Positions 28,525 to 35,942 of a DNA stretch of 64,000 nucleotides are shown one piece after another. Made by a program: the position numbers and the translations under genes. Under the pieces are notes generated by a model. That model did not search any database. It was not told the origin of the DNA and saw only the letters and a program-made list of their open reading frames with translations. Position 1 is the stretch's first letter. Every line of letters begins with the position of its first letter. The stretch is taken from positions 12,399-76,398 of the forward strand of contig JBBQWR010000023.1 of assembly GCA_038210495.1 (NCBI GenBank). The letters are read 5' to 3'. The stretch comes from JBBQWR01 sp038210495. Lineage in GTDB: Bacteria; Planctomycetota; Planctomycetia; Pirellulales; DATAWG01.

Positions 28525-28600
28525 TAGAGCCGCGCACGAAAGTAAACGGGGTGTTTTGCGACGGCGCCCAAAACTAACGCTTACTTCGTGCGTGGCTCTA
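28525..28600. terminator. Long inverted repeat between convergent dus and queG
   Basis: TAGAGCCGCGCACGAAAGTA (28525-28544) pairs with TTACTTCGTGCGTGGCTCTA (28581-28600) with one bulge and one wobble. Its position between two gene ends suggests a bidirectional terminator. The TA ends also fit a small palindromic mobile element. Confidence 0.5.
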
Positions 28601-28611
28601 TCGGGGCACTT

Positions 28612-29643
28612 TCAAACTGCACGGTCATCGTACTTCTCAAGAGCCCAAGCGCAGGCCTCTCGCACGAGCGGCTCGACGTCGCTGAGTCCCCGGCTGAGCG
28701 CGTCGATGGCCGGTGGATGCGGGCGGTTGCCCAGGATAATCGCGGCATTGCGCAGCAGCCCACGTCGTTTCGCCCGCCATATCGGCGAATGGCGGAATCG
28801 CTGCCGAAATGCGTCATCATCCATGGCAAACAATCCCGCCAAGTCGACTGGATTCATTGGCTCCGATGGCGAAAACGCCGGCTCATCGGCCAGCGGCGCA
28901 TGATTGTTCCAAGGGCAAACATCTTGGCACACATCGCAGCCAAATAGCCAATCCCCAACCGCTGGTCGCAGTTCTTCGGGAATAGCGTCGCGCAGTTCGA
29001 TCGTCAAATAACTAATGCACCGCCGGGCGTCGAGAACATACGGCTGAACGAAGGCTTGCGTCGGACAGGCATCCAGACACGCCGTGCATGTGCCGCAATG
29101 ATCGGTTTCGTGCGCCGCGTCGTATTCCAAATCCAGATCGGTGAGCAAGGCGGCGAGAAAGAACCAGCTACCGAGTCGCTTGTTGAGCAATAGCGTGTTT
29201 TTGCCGATCCAGCCCAGTCCGGCTATCTGAGCGAACTCGCGCTCCAAAAGCGGCGCCGTATCGACGACGCCGCGCACGCTGGTCCCCGGCGCCTGTTCAC
29301 GCACAAAATCGGCGAGCTTGTTGAGCCGGTCGCGAATCAGATCGTGATAGTCGGCGCCCCAAGCGTAGCGAGACACGCGACCCTGCCCGGGCTGAGTCGC
29401 CGCCGGATCGGCCGTGCGATAGTTCATCGCCAGCATGACGACGCTGCGCGCCCCATCGAGCACATGCGCGGGATGCTTATAGGCATCCGCCCGATCCGGC
29501 AGCCATTGCATCTGGCCGGCATAGCCGGCGGCGAGCCACTCATCGAACCTAGCGGCGCCCGGTGGCTCGGCGACCGGACAGACTCCGGCCAGGGCGAATC
29601 CCAATCGCCGAGCTTCCTCTTTGATTTCCGTGCTTAGCGACAT
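28612..29643 (-). CDS. queG: Epoxyqueuosine reductase
   Basis: I use ATG 29643 (343 residues); the longer frame to 29781 adds an unlikely 46-residue leader. The enzyme does the last step of queuosine synthesis in tRNA, reducing epoxyqueuosine with cobalamin. Two 4Fe-4S motifs are intact: C183-x2-C186-x2-C189-x3-C193 (CGTCTACLDAC) and C236-x2-C239-x3-C243 (CDVCQDVC). The catalytic Asp is probably D128 in VRGVVDTAPLLE. A C-terminal HEAT-like segment (AIIIL-GNRPHPPAIDALSRGL) is normal for the longer form. It is paired, convergently, with another tRNA-modification gene, dus. Confidence 0.95.
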   Translation of the reverse strand: MSLSTEIKEEARRLGFALAGVCPVAEPPGAARFDEWLAAGYAGQMQWLPDRADAYKHPAHVLDGARSVVMLAMNYRTADPAATQPGQGRVSRYAWGADYHDLIRDRLNKLADFVREQAPGTSVRGVVDTAPLLEREFAQIAGLGWIGKNTLLLNKRLGSWFFLAALLTDLDLEYDAAHETDHCGTCTACLDACPTQAFVQPYVLDARRCISYLTIELRDAIPEELRPAVGDWLFGCDVCQDVCPWNNHAPLADEPAFSPSEPMNPVDLAGLFAMDDDAFRQRFRHSPIWRAKRRGLLRNAAIILGNRPHPPAIDALSRGLSDVEPLVREACAWALEKYDDRAV

Positions 29644-29745
29644 TGGCTCGAATGTTTGACCCGCGCGTCCGGCCTGTTTAGTGTAAGGATAACTCCAGTC
29701 GGGCCGGTTAACACACCATGATCTTGCTGCTTTGAGAGGACGAAC

Positions 29746-30477
29746 ATGAAAACGGCGACATTCAACAGGGCGATTTGGCAAGCTATTCTTCGCGGGACTC
29801 TAGCCGGCTGTCTGCTAGCGGGACTCGCGGTGATCGGACCAACGGCGGCGGTCGCTGGGGGCGGAACTCACGGCGGTCATGGAGTTGGAGTTGGCCGCTC
29901 CACCTGTGCAAATCGCGGTGGGCTCTCTCTATTGGGCTCATCGGTCGGGGGCGGACTCGGGTTGGGGCTGCACGACAATCCTAACCTCTGCGGCAATTTC
30001 GGCGGCGGTAATTTCAGCGGTGGCAATTTTGGATGCAATGGTTTTCGCGGATCGTGCTGCGGCAGTGGCTTCGGCGGATACGGCGGTGGAGGATGGGCTT
30101 GCGGCGGCGGCATTTTGGACGATGGACGAAACGACATCCCCTACTTCTCGCTCCATCCGCCGGTCTACTACAGTTATCCGATCGCTCGAACGTATGGCTA
30201 CAGCCCGTTTGCATATCCACCCTATGTCATCACGCCGCCAGTCGCTGACGACACGGGTCCGGCGGAGATCATCAATCCCTATGTGCCGCCGGCCGATGAC
30301 AAGGCGCCGGCCAATAAATCTCCCGGCGACAAAACACCAGTCAAACCGGCGCCGAGGGTTAAGGCAGCCGGCGCGAAGACGGCCCAGACCGCGGATACCT
30401 TCGGCGGCAGCGACAAATCGATGACGATCGTCAATCCGTTCGTGACAGCGGAAGTGGCCAGCGACGCCAGCAAGTAG
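29746..30477 (+). CDS. Exported glycine-rich protein of unknown function
   Basis: The 243-residue product has a signal peptide (about 12-36), then a Gly/Asn/Cys-rich segment (about 40-125) with repeated GGGNFSG and GGGYGG-like units. A Tyr/Pro-rich stretch follows (YFSLHPPVYYSYPIARTYGYSPFAYPPYV), then a Lys/Pro-rich tail ending near IVNPFV. The phrase INPYVPP near 185 echoes IVNPFV near 230. I know no family for it; a cell-surface or matrix protein is a guess. GAGAGG lies just before ATG 29746. The gene ends ten bases before a MITE-like element. Confidence 0.75.
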   Translation: MKTATFNRAIWQAILRGTLAGCLLAGLAVIGPTAAVAGGGTHGGHGVGVGRSTCANRGGLSLLGSSVGGGLGLGLHDNPNLCGNFGGGNFSGGNFGCNGFRGSCCGSGFGGYGGGGWACGGGILDDGRNDIPYFSLHPPVYYSYPIARTYGYSPFAYPPYVITPPVADDTGPAEIINPYVPPADDKAPANKSPGDKTPVKPAPRVKAAGAKTAQTADTFGGSDKSMTIVNPFVTAEVASDASK

Positions 30478-30486
30478 TCATTGCCC

Positions 30487-30639
30487 TACATGGCCGCGGC
30501 ATCCTGCTGCGCCGTATTTTGCTGTAATTTGTGCGGCAACAGCCGGGCGCCGGGGCTGGAGGCGCTTCGCCGAAGCCGCAGATGCCGCAGTCAATCTAAT
30601 GTCACTAAGCACGGCGCAGCAGGATGCCGCGGCTATGTA
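30487..30639. mobile_element. MITE-like element, copy 1 (153 bp, 29-bp inverted ends)
   Basis: The ends 30487-30515 and 30611-30639 are inverted copies matching at 28 of 29 positions (TACATRGCCGCGGCATCC then TGCTGCGCCGT). Both ends begin with TA, as expected of Tc1/mariner or IS630-type insertion. There is no coding sequence. A diverged copy of the dispersed repeat (30544-30579) lies inside. A relative sits at 51467-51574. Confidence 0.75.
30544..30579 (+). repeat. Dispersed intergenic repeat, copy E (inside MITE copy 1)
   Basis: GGGCGCCGGGGCTGGAGGCG then CTTCGCCGAAGCCG; it lacks the two bases TC of the standard core and so folds as a tighter hairpin. Confidence 0.5.
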
Positions 30640-30783
30640 ACCTGCGGCTCCACAAAAACCGATCTGGACACGCCACAGCAAAACGCTACCCTGTGCGTCC
30701 CTTCTTTGCCAATCGGTCTGCGCGCATTCGTCGCGCGGATGGCTGGCAATCTGGCGAAATTGTTGGCGGAAAGGAGTCTGCCG

Positions 30784-31929
30784 ATGAAGCGGCCGTTTGG
30801 CCTGATCGTTGTGCTGCTGATTGTCGCGGGATGCCGCGCGCCCGCGCCGCCGAACGATCCGTTTCTGTACCGCTCCACGATTCCGCCCCCCGGGACCATC
30901 ACAGGGCCAGTGGGTCCAGCGGGTAGTCAACCGTATTACAACCCGGGCTCGGCGGGCGCTCCGCTGATTTCGCCGGGCGTGCCCGTCACGCCTGGCGCGA
31001 TGCCTCCGCCCGGAGCGGCGCCAATCATCATGCCCAGCTCTCCTGGCGCCACGCCGCTCAGTCCCGCTGCGCCCGGCGATCAACGCCTCGGGCCCCCCGG
31101 CGGGTTCAATTACCAGAGTTCGCGGCAGCCGGCAGCGCCCCTAAACGACACTGCGATCGCGCCAGCCGTGAACTGGCAAGCGCCGGCGACAGTACCGACC
31201 GTTAGCATTACTAACAAGACTCCAGCGACAGCGGCGCCAATTTCTAACGAGCCCAGCGTCGTGCGGATCGTCGAGCCGTCCAGTTCAGACACGGCGGCCG
31301 CTCCCGCCAAACTCAGTTCGCCCACGGCGCAACAACTCGCCAATCCGCTGCCCACCGGCGATCAAGCCAGCACGGAAATGCCGGCCACGATTTCCGGCCG
31401 CACGGTCCTCAGCGCGGGGTTGCCGCCCAGTGAACCTCCGACGTCCATCGCACCCACTAATGCGGTTGCCGTCGGTTCTCAGCAACAGACGGCGGAACGG
31501 CCCATCGTGCCCGAGATCACCGACCTGCCGCCGCATGGCGCCGATCCGGGAAGCTCCTCCGCCCCGTCGGACGCCGCGCTGTTCGAAAAGGCGCAGCCAG
31601 GCGCTCCTCCACCGGGCAAGTCGCCAGCCGCTCACACGACCGCGCCGGGCGACCGCGCGGGAACCACATACGGCTACGATCCGCAGTACAAGTCGCTGCA
31701 AGGCAAATTGGAATACTCCGTCACCGCTCGCCGCTGGCGGCTGCGTTATATGCCAACCGATGGCCCGGTGGACGAGTACGGGGGCAGCGTGATCTTGTCC
31801 GACGCCAGTCAGTTAAACGGCCTGGAGCCGGGCGATTTCGTCTCGGCGCAGGGCTCGATTACGGCAGCGACCGCCGGCGCCGGCAGCCTAGCGCCCCTCT
31901 ACACGCTTGAGCGCATCAAGCGGCAATAG
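30784..31929 (+). CDS. Proline/alanine-rich lipoprotein of unknown function
   Basis: I use ATG 30784, preceded by AAAGGAG, giving 381 residues. The longer frame upstream runs through the MITE and is not coding. A lipobox (LLIVAGC, Cys at about 18) predicts lipid anchoring. A long low-complexity Pro/Ala/Thr region (20-290) follows. A compact C-terminal domain (about 305-381; LQGKLEYSVTARRWRLRYMPTDGPVDEYGGSVILSD, LEPGDFVSAQGSI) resembles a small OB-like or beta-barrel fold. I do not recognise the family. Homologues with this C-terminus are typical of Planctomycetes by impression only. Confidence 0.75.
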   Translation: MKRPFGLIVVLLIVAGCRAPAPPNDPFLYRSTIPPPGTITGPVGPAGSQPYYNPGSAGAPLISPGVPVTPGAMPPPGAAPIIMPSSPGATPLSPAAPGDQRLGPPGGFNYQSSRQPAAPLNDTAIAPAVNWQAPATVPTVSITNKTPATAAPISNEPSVVRIVEPSSSDTAAAPAKLSSPTAQQLANPLPTGDQASTEMPATISGRTVLSAGLPPSEPPTSIAPTNAVAVGSQQQTAERPIVPEITDLPPHGADPGSSSAPSDAALFEKAQPGAPPPGKSPAAHTTAPGDRAGTTYGYDPQYKSLQGKLEYSVTARRWRLRYMPTDGPVDEYGGSVILSDASQLNGLEPGDFVSAQGSITAATAGAGSLAPLYTLERIKRQ

Positions 31930-32111
31930 CCGTTGTTTCGCGCCGGTTCGCCACGCACCGCTCATTCCAGCGAAATACGGTTCTTGCGTGCTCCCTCAAA
32001 GTTTTGGCGCTGATTTTGCGCAATTCGCTTGACGGCCAGCGCAGCCTTGGATGGAATGGGAGATAACCGGTCAGTGGGGGCTCCCGACCGAAATCGCCGA
32101 CAGGCCGATTC

Positions 32112-33464
32112 ATGAATTTTCTCGCCGCCGACTATGAACCGCGATTGGTTCACGTCGATCGACATGGTGATCGACCGGGCGAGCGGCGCGGCTTCTCGTT
32201 GGTCGAAATCATGGTCGCCACGGCGATCAGTCTGCTCGTCATGGGGGCCACCGTCGCGTTATTTGGGCTCGTCTCCGAGCGGACCACGAGCGCCCGCGGC
32301 GGCATCGATCTCAGCGTGCGGCTGCGGGCTGCGGTCGAACGACTGCGGCGCGATCTGTCCGGCCACACGGTGACGACCACTCCCTGGCAGGCGCCCAGCC
32401 AAGGCGACGGCTATCTGGAAATCGACAAATCGCTCCCGTTATCCGGCGGCCAAGATAAACAGGGCCTGTATGGATATGTGAATGATGTGCTCACCTTCAC
32501 GACGCGAGCGAAAGACGCGCCCTTTCAAGCTCGCGCCACGAAGAACGGCGTTACCAAAATCATGGAATCGCAATACGCGGAAGTCCAATGGTTTGTGGCC
32601 CAGCCGCGCGACAGCCACGGTGGAATTCAAGCCAATGCCGCCGCCGACCCAAAGACGTACAACCTCTATCGGCACATGCTCCTCGTTCGGCCCGATTTGG
32701 GAACGATCCCATTCAACGACCTGGCGTCGGCGGTTTTCAACGACGACGGCTCGTCGTCAATTATTCTGAATACGGATGCGTCGATTCACTACGACTATAA
32801 TTCAGGATCTTACATAGCCAACTCCCTATCCGATTTGACGTACCGGGATTTTCGATTCAACCACAACGGCGCGTTTTATCCGTTTTTGTTTGATTCCGGC
32901 TATCCCGGGCCTCTACCGGAAGGCTCGGCCAATTTCCGATACGGCGAAGATGTCGTCTTGTCCGACGTGCTCAGCTTCGATGTGAAATTGTGGGATCCCC
33001 TGGCGGAAGTAAAGCAAGACGGCAGCGGACGATCGCTTGTCCCCAGCGATCCCGGCTACGGCAGCGGCACGTCGATGTCGCCGCAAGTGTTCGGCGCCTA
33101 TGTCGATCTGAATTACGCCAACGCGCCGAATGCCAGTTACTTCTCGGGCGCCTATTATGGCGCCGGTCGAAAATCCAACTTGGTGAATCCGAACGGACCC
33201 TGGACTTACGACACATGGGCAAATGGCTACGAATACTACAATGGAAGCCCCTTTTCCACCAACGTGACCTACGGGAAAACCGCAAACGCCACCAATGGTT
33301 TTGCCGTTAACGGGACAACGGGAGTCGGCGACTCGACGACGAGGTCGACCAGCCCGCCCTATCCCGTCCCGCTCCGGGGCCTGCAAATCAAAGTCCGGAC
33401 CTGGGATCGGGGCACCCGCCAAGTGCGCGAAGCGACGATCACCGAGTCGTTCGTTCCCGACTGA
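32112..33464 (+). CDS. Pseudopilin, PilW/GspJ-like (prepilin-type N-terminal methylation domain)
   Basis: The 450-residue product has a long 27-residue polar leader, then RRGFSLVEIMVATAISLLVMGATVALFG, the type IV prepilin cleavage and helix segment. RLRAAVERLRRDLSGHT after the helix is typical of the GspJ/PilW group. The rest is a large domain of mixed beta structure ending VREATITESFVPD. Processing by prepilin peptidase and incorporation at the tip of a type II secretion or pilus fibre are inferred from the family. No other pilus genes are next to it. The integrated element begins 143 bp downstream. Confidence 0.85.
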   Translation: MNFLAADYEPRLVHVDRHGDRPGERRGFSLVEIMVATAISLLVMGATVALFGLVSERTTSARGGIDLSVRLRAAVERLRRDLSGHTVTTTPWQAPSQGDGYLEIDKSLPLSGGQDKQGLYGYVNDVLTFTTRAKDAPFQARATKNGVTKIMESQYAEVQWFVAQPRDSHGGIQANAAADPKTYNLYRHMLLVRPDLGTIPFNDLASAVFNDDGSSSIILNTDASIHYDYNSGSYIANSLSDLTYRDFRFNHNGAFYPFLFDSGYPGPLPEGSANFRYGEDVVLSDVLSFDVKLWDPLAEVKQDGSGRSLVPSDPGYGSGTSMSPQVFGAYVDLNYANAPNASYFSGAYYGAGRKSNLVNPNGPWTYDTWANGYEYYNGSPFSTNVTYGKTANATNGFAVNGTTGVGDSTTRSTSPPYPVPLRGLQIKVRTWDRGTRQVREATITESFVPD

Positions 33465-33606
33465 TGGTTGACGTCGCCTCAGCGGCGCCACTGTGACGGT
33501 ACGGGCGGCAACGGCCGAGAGACCAGCCGAGAGAATCCCCTCTGCAAGACGCCGCGAAAATCGGGCGTTCGCCAGTCTTAACTAACTTGCGATGGTCTGC
33601 CCCGAT

Positions 33607-33662
33607 AGTACCGGAGGTGGGACTTGAACCCACACAGCCTTGCGGCTACTGGATTTTGAGTC
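33607..33662. repeat. attL: 56-bp core with partial tRNA-Leu
   Basis: Identical to 49032-49087. It carries the T arm, variable loop, 3' anticodon stem and acceptor 3' side of the tRNA (minus strand) but diverges at 33663, within the anticodon stem, so it is only a remnant. Confidence 0.92.
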
Positions 33663-33768
33663 TGGCAACACAGTCTAGGGTCAGTTCGAGTAAATCAGAA
33701 TCACCGGGAAAATAAGGGGTTTTCTGAATCGGCGTCATGTGCAAATTGGCGTCATTCTGACATGGCGT

Positions 33769-33791
33769 GGAGGGTTATTGGAAGGTTGACG
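33769..33791 (+). promoter_or_regulatory. Sub-terminal direct repeat, left copy (candidate integrase arm site)
   Basis: GGAGGGTTATTGGAAGGTTG plus ACG matches 48951-48973 with one difference over 23 bases and in the same orientation. Both copies lie just inside the attachment sites. Confidence 0.55.
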
Positions 33792-33940
33792 ATAGCGTTT
33801 GTACAGTCGGTTCGCGATTTGGTAAGATGTTCGCAGTCGGGCGCGGCGACGGTCGCACCAACTGACACGATGCCCACGGGAGTCTCTCCGTGTGCTGCCG
33901 CTGGGCTTCGTGTCGGCCCGATCCACACGGAGGATCAAAT

Positions 33941-34633
33941 ATGGCCAGCGCTCTCCGCCGGCTCTTGTACGAGACGCTACGGCACCGAGATGGGATTGGT
34001 TCCCAGCTTAGGACCGATCACAACCGATTCGATAATGCGGCCGTACAGCCAGAAGGATTCCGTCCGATCACCCGGACTGAGCGATTAATTTCGTCGGCGC
34101 TGAGTCCGAGATATGGCGACGGGCCATTCGACAAATTGAAATCCGCCGCGCTCGCCGAAGCAATGAGGCATCGCGACGTGTTGCCGGTTCTAAAGCCGAT
34201 GCTCGATGCTCTTGGAACCACGTACCATGCCTACTTGTCGGCCGCCAGACGCGCTTCTCATCATGGCCAACTTGGAGAACAACTTCCCGAGTGGATGGCG
34301 CTAAACGACGCATGGTTGCCATGCAAAGAGCTTGTCGATGGAATTGAAACCGCCGACACCTCGACCGCCGAAGCGAAGGCCGACACAGACAGCGACGGGC
34401 CAGCAAACGGCAGCGAACGGCCACCACTAGACGACGCGGCATGGTGGACACATCGTGAATTTGCGAATCACTTTTGTATCAATGCCGAGACGGCTCGAAA
34501 GCGGTTAGACTACTGGCGCGATACCAACAACGACCGGGCCGGCAAGGATTTTCAAGAGAATCAAGACCGTGCTGGAAGGCAGCCCAGTTATCTCTACCGC
34601 GTTGGCGTAGTGCGACACATTTTCGAGCGTTGA
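33941..34633 (+). CDS. Winged-helix protein of the integrated element
   Basis: I use ATG 33941, with GGAGG at 33929-33933, giving 230 residues. The first 120 residues are helical (MASALRRLLYETLRHRDG, LSSALSPRYGDGPFDKLKSAALAEAM). A charged linker follows, then a C-terminal helix-turn-helix-like segment (WWTHREFANHFCINAETARKRLDYWR) and YLYRVGVVRHIFE. This could be a regulator or a replication-initiation/DNA-binding protein. No family is recognised with certainty. It is first in the element and is followed by paired 26-bp repeats that it might bind (inference). Confidence 0.65.
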   Translation: MASALRRLLYETLRHRDGIGSQLRTDHNRFDNAAVQPEGFRPITRTERLISSALSPRYGDGPFDKLKSAALAEAMRHRDVLPVLKPMLDALGTTYHAYLSAARRASHHGQLGEQLPEWMALNDAWLPCKELVDGIETADTSTAEAKADTDSDGPANGSERPPLDDAAWWTHREFANHFCINAETARKRLDYWRDTNNDRAGKDFQENQDRAGRQPSYLYRVGVVRHIFER

Positions 34634-34638
34634 GCGTG

Positions 34639-34740
34639 TCGCGAATTTCTCCGCCTTTTCTCCGGCGAGAAAATTTATACCCGCGTTTTAGCCGTATTTT
34701 CTCGGCAATTCTATTCGCGAATTTCTCCGCCTTTTCTCCG
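34639..34740. repeat. Paired 26-bp direct repeats with internal inverted repeats
   Basis: TCGCGAATTTCTCCGCCTTT (plus TCTCCG) occurs at 34639-34664 and identically at 34715-34740, 76 bases apart. TTTTCTC and GAGAAAA arms lie within and between the copies (for example 34657-34673). The tract is AT-richer than the surroundings. It is a candidate operator or origin component ahead of the replication operon. Confidence 0.65.
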
Positions 34741-34781
34741 TTGAACTGACCGCGATCGTTTTTTGTGGTCCCCTGACGACC

Positions 34782-34949
34782 ATGAGAACGAATCGCAGAA
34801 ATACCCTGCTCGATTGTTCGCTGCCGAAGCTGCGAAAGATGCTGGCCGCCACTGAGCGGACAGCGCCCAACGGGCCGGCAGTGGAGATTCTGAGGAATGC
34901 GATTGCTCAAAAGCGAGCGGCGATAAAGAAGGCGGAGGATGCGAAGTGA
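34782..34949 (+). CDS. Small basic protein, 55 residues
   Basis: ATG 34782 opens a 55-codon frame with a Lys/Arg/Ala-rich helical product (LPKLRKMLAATERTAP...AIAQKRAAIKKAEDAK). Its stop overlaps the GTG of the next gene (GTGA at 34946-34949), as expected of translational coupling, which is the main support. The function is unknown. Confidence 0.5.
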   Translation: MRTNRRNTLLDCSLPKLRKMLAATERTAPNGPAVEILRNAIAQKRAAIKKAEDAK

Positions 34950-35215
34950 AGCTCCAAACGGAAGACATCGCCGAACTTCAGCCGATTATCGAAGTCGTGG
35001 TCGATCGCGTGCTGGCGGCTCGTGCAGCCGACGAGGCTCGGCTCGATTCGAAGCGGCTTTCTTACACAGAGAAGCAAGCCGCCGAAGCGTTGGGCATCCC
35101 CGGACACGTGCTGGGCGATGCTAGGCGTCGCGGGCTGATTCACGGCCGGCGACTCGGCAAGCAGTTTTTGTACAGCCGGCAATCGCTCTTGGATTTTCTT
35201 CGGGGCGACGAATGA
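34946..35215 (+). CDS. Excisionase-like helix-turn-helix protein
   Basis: The 89-residue product ends in a MerR/HTH_17-type DNA-binding unit (LSYTEKQAAEALGIPGHVLGDARRRGLIHGRRLGKQFLYSRQSLLDFL, about 38-86). This is the form used by recombination directionality factors and small phage regulators. The N-terminal 35 residues form a helix. GTG start overlaps the preceding stop, and its own stop overlaps the next ATG (ATGA at 35212-35215), so it is part of a tightly coupled operon. Whether it is the Xis of this element or a regulator is not settled. Confidence 0.75.
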   Translation: MKLQTEDIAELQPIIEVVVDRVLAARAADEARLDSKRLSYTEKQAAEALGIPGHVLGDARRRGLIHGRRLGKQFLYSRQSLLDFLRGDE

Positions 35216-35781
35216 CCCGCTTACCAATCCCCGTCGAACTGCCAGCGGACGCGCTCACCGTGATCGTCGATAGCCGCGAGCAACACCCGTGGCAGTTTGC
35301 AATGCCGACTGTCGCCGGAACACTGGCCAGCGGCGACTATTCGCTGTTAGGGCTGAAATCCGTTGTGACGATCGAACGCAAGAGCCTCAGTGATTTGCTC
35401 GGTTGCATTGGCCAAGAGCGGGAAAGATTCGAGCGGGAAATTCAACGGCTGCTGGCCTATCCATCGCGTTGCATCATCGTCGAAGCCGATTGGGCCGACC
35501 TGGAGCGCGGCGACTGGAGAAGCAAGATCACTCCCGCTGCGGCGGTCGGATCGTGTTTGGGTTGGGCGGCCGCTGGCGTACCGATCATCCTGGCTGGCGA
35601 TCGCGAGCGGGCTGGTCGATACGCGGCCAAGTTTCTCTACATCGCGGCCCGCCGTCGGTGGCGTGAGGCCCGAGCGTTAGCCGCTGGAATCTTCGATCGG
35701 CAACAGGTCGAAGCCGAGGTGGTCACGTGGAACCTAAACGATCTAGTGAAAAGGTTGTGGCAAATTTGCCACAACCTTTAA
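35212..35781 (+). CDS. ERCC4-domain nuclease
   Basis: The 189-residue product is an XPF/ERCC4-type endonuclease domain. The GDx(n)ERKxxxD-like active site is visible: VDSREQHPWQF (27-37), ASGDYSLLGLKSVVTIERKSLSDLLG (43-68) and RCIIVEADWADLE near 84-95. Such nucleases act on branched or flapped DNA and occur in phage replication modules. It overlaps the upstream gene by 4 bp and the downstream zinc-ribbon gene by 55 bp. The C-terminal 40 residues (QVEAEVVTWNLNDLVKRLWQICHNL) are outside the nuclease fold. Confidence 0.85.
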   Translation: MTRLPIPVELPADALTVIVDSREQHPWQFAMPTVAGTLASGDYSLLGLKSVVTIERKSLSDLLGCIGQERERFEREIQRLLAYPSRCIIVEADWADLERGDWRSKITPAAAVGSCLGWAAAGVPIILAGDRERAGRYAAKFLYIAARRRWREARALAAGIFDRQQVEAEVVTWNLNDLVKRLWQICHNL

Positions 35782-35942
35782 AGGCCAAGGCAACCCAGAA
35801 GCCGGCCAAGCGGCCACGCTGCCAAGGTTGTCGCGAAAAGTTGCCGACATCGAAAGTTGGCGAGCGGAATATCTGCTGGAACTGCGCGGACCAGTTCCAC
35901 GAACCACGACAAGCGACTTTGCCCGGAATGGAAGCCCGATGA
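35727..35942 (+). CDS. Small zinc-ribbon protein
   Basis: The 71-residue product has two CxxC pairs (C32/C35 in CQGC and C50/C53 in CWNC) separated by 14 residues, a compact zinc ribbon, with a basic N-terminal arm. It overlaps the nuclease gene by 55 bp in another frame, and its TGA overlaps the ATG of the primase-helicase (ATGA at 35939-35942). The overlap at both ends supports it being a real coupled gene. The role, perhaps DNA or protein binding in replication, is unknown. Confidence 0.6.
   Translation: MEPKRSSEKVVANLPQPLKAKATQKPAKRPRCQGCREKLPTSKVGERNICWNCADQFHEPRQATLPGMEAR

Noticed and set aside
33607..33662. A second tRNA-Leu gene at the left end of the element
   Set aside because: Only the 3' part is present; the sequence diverges at 33663 inside the anticodon stem, so it is the attachment-site remnant.
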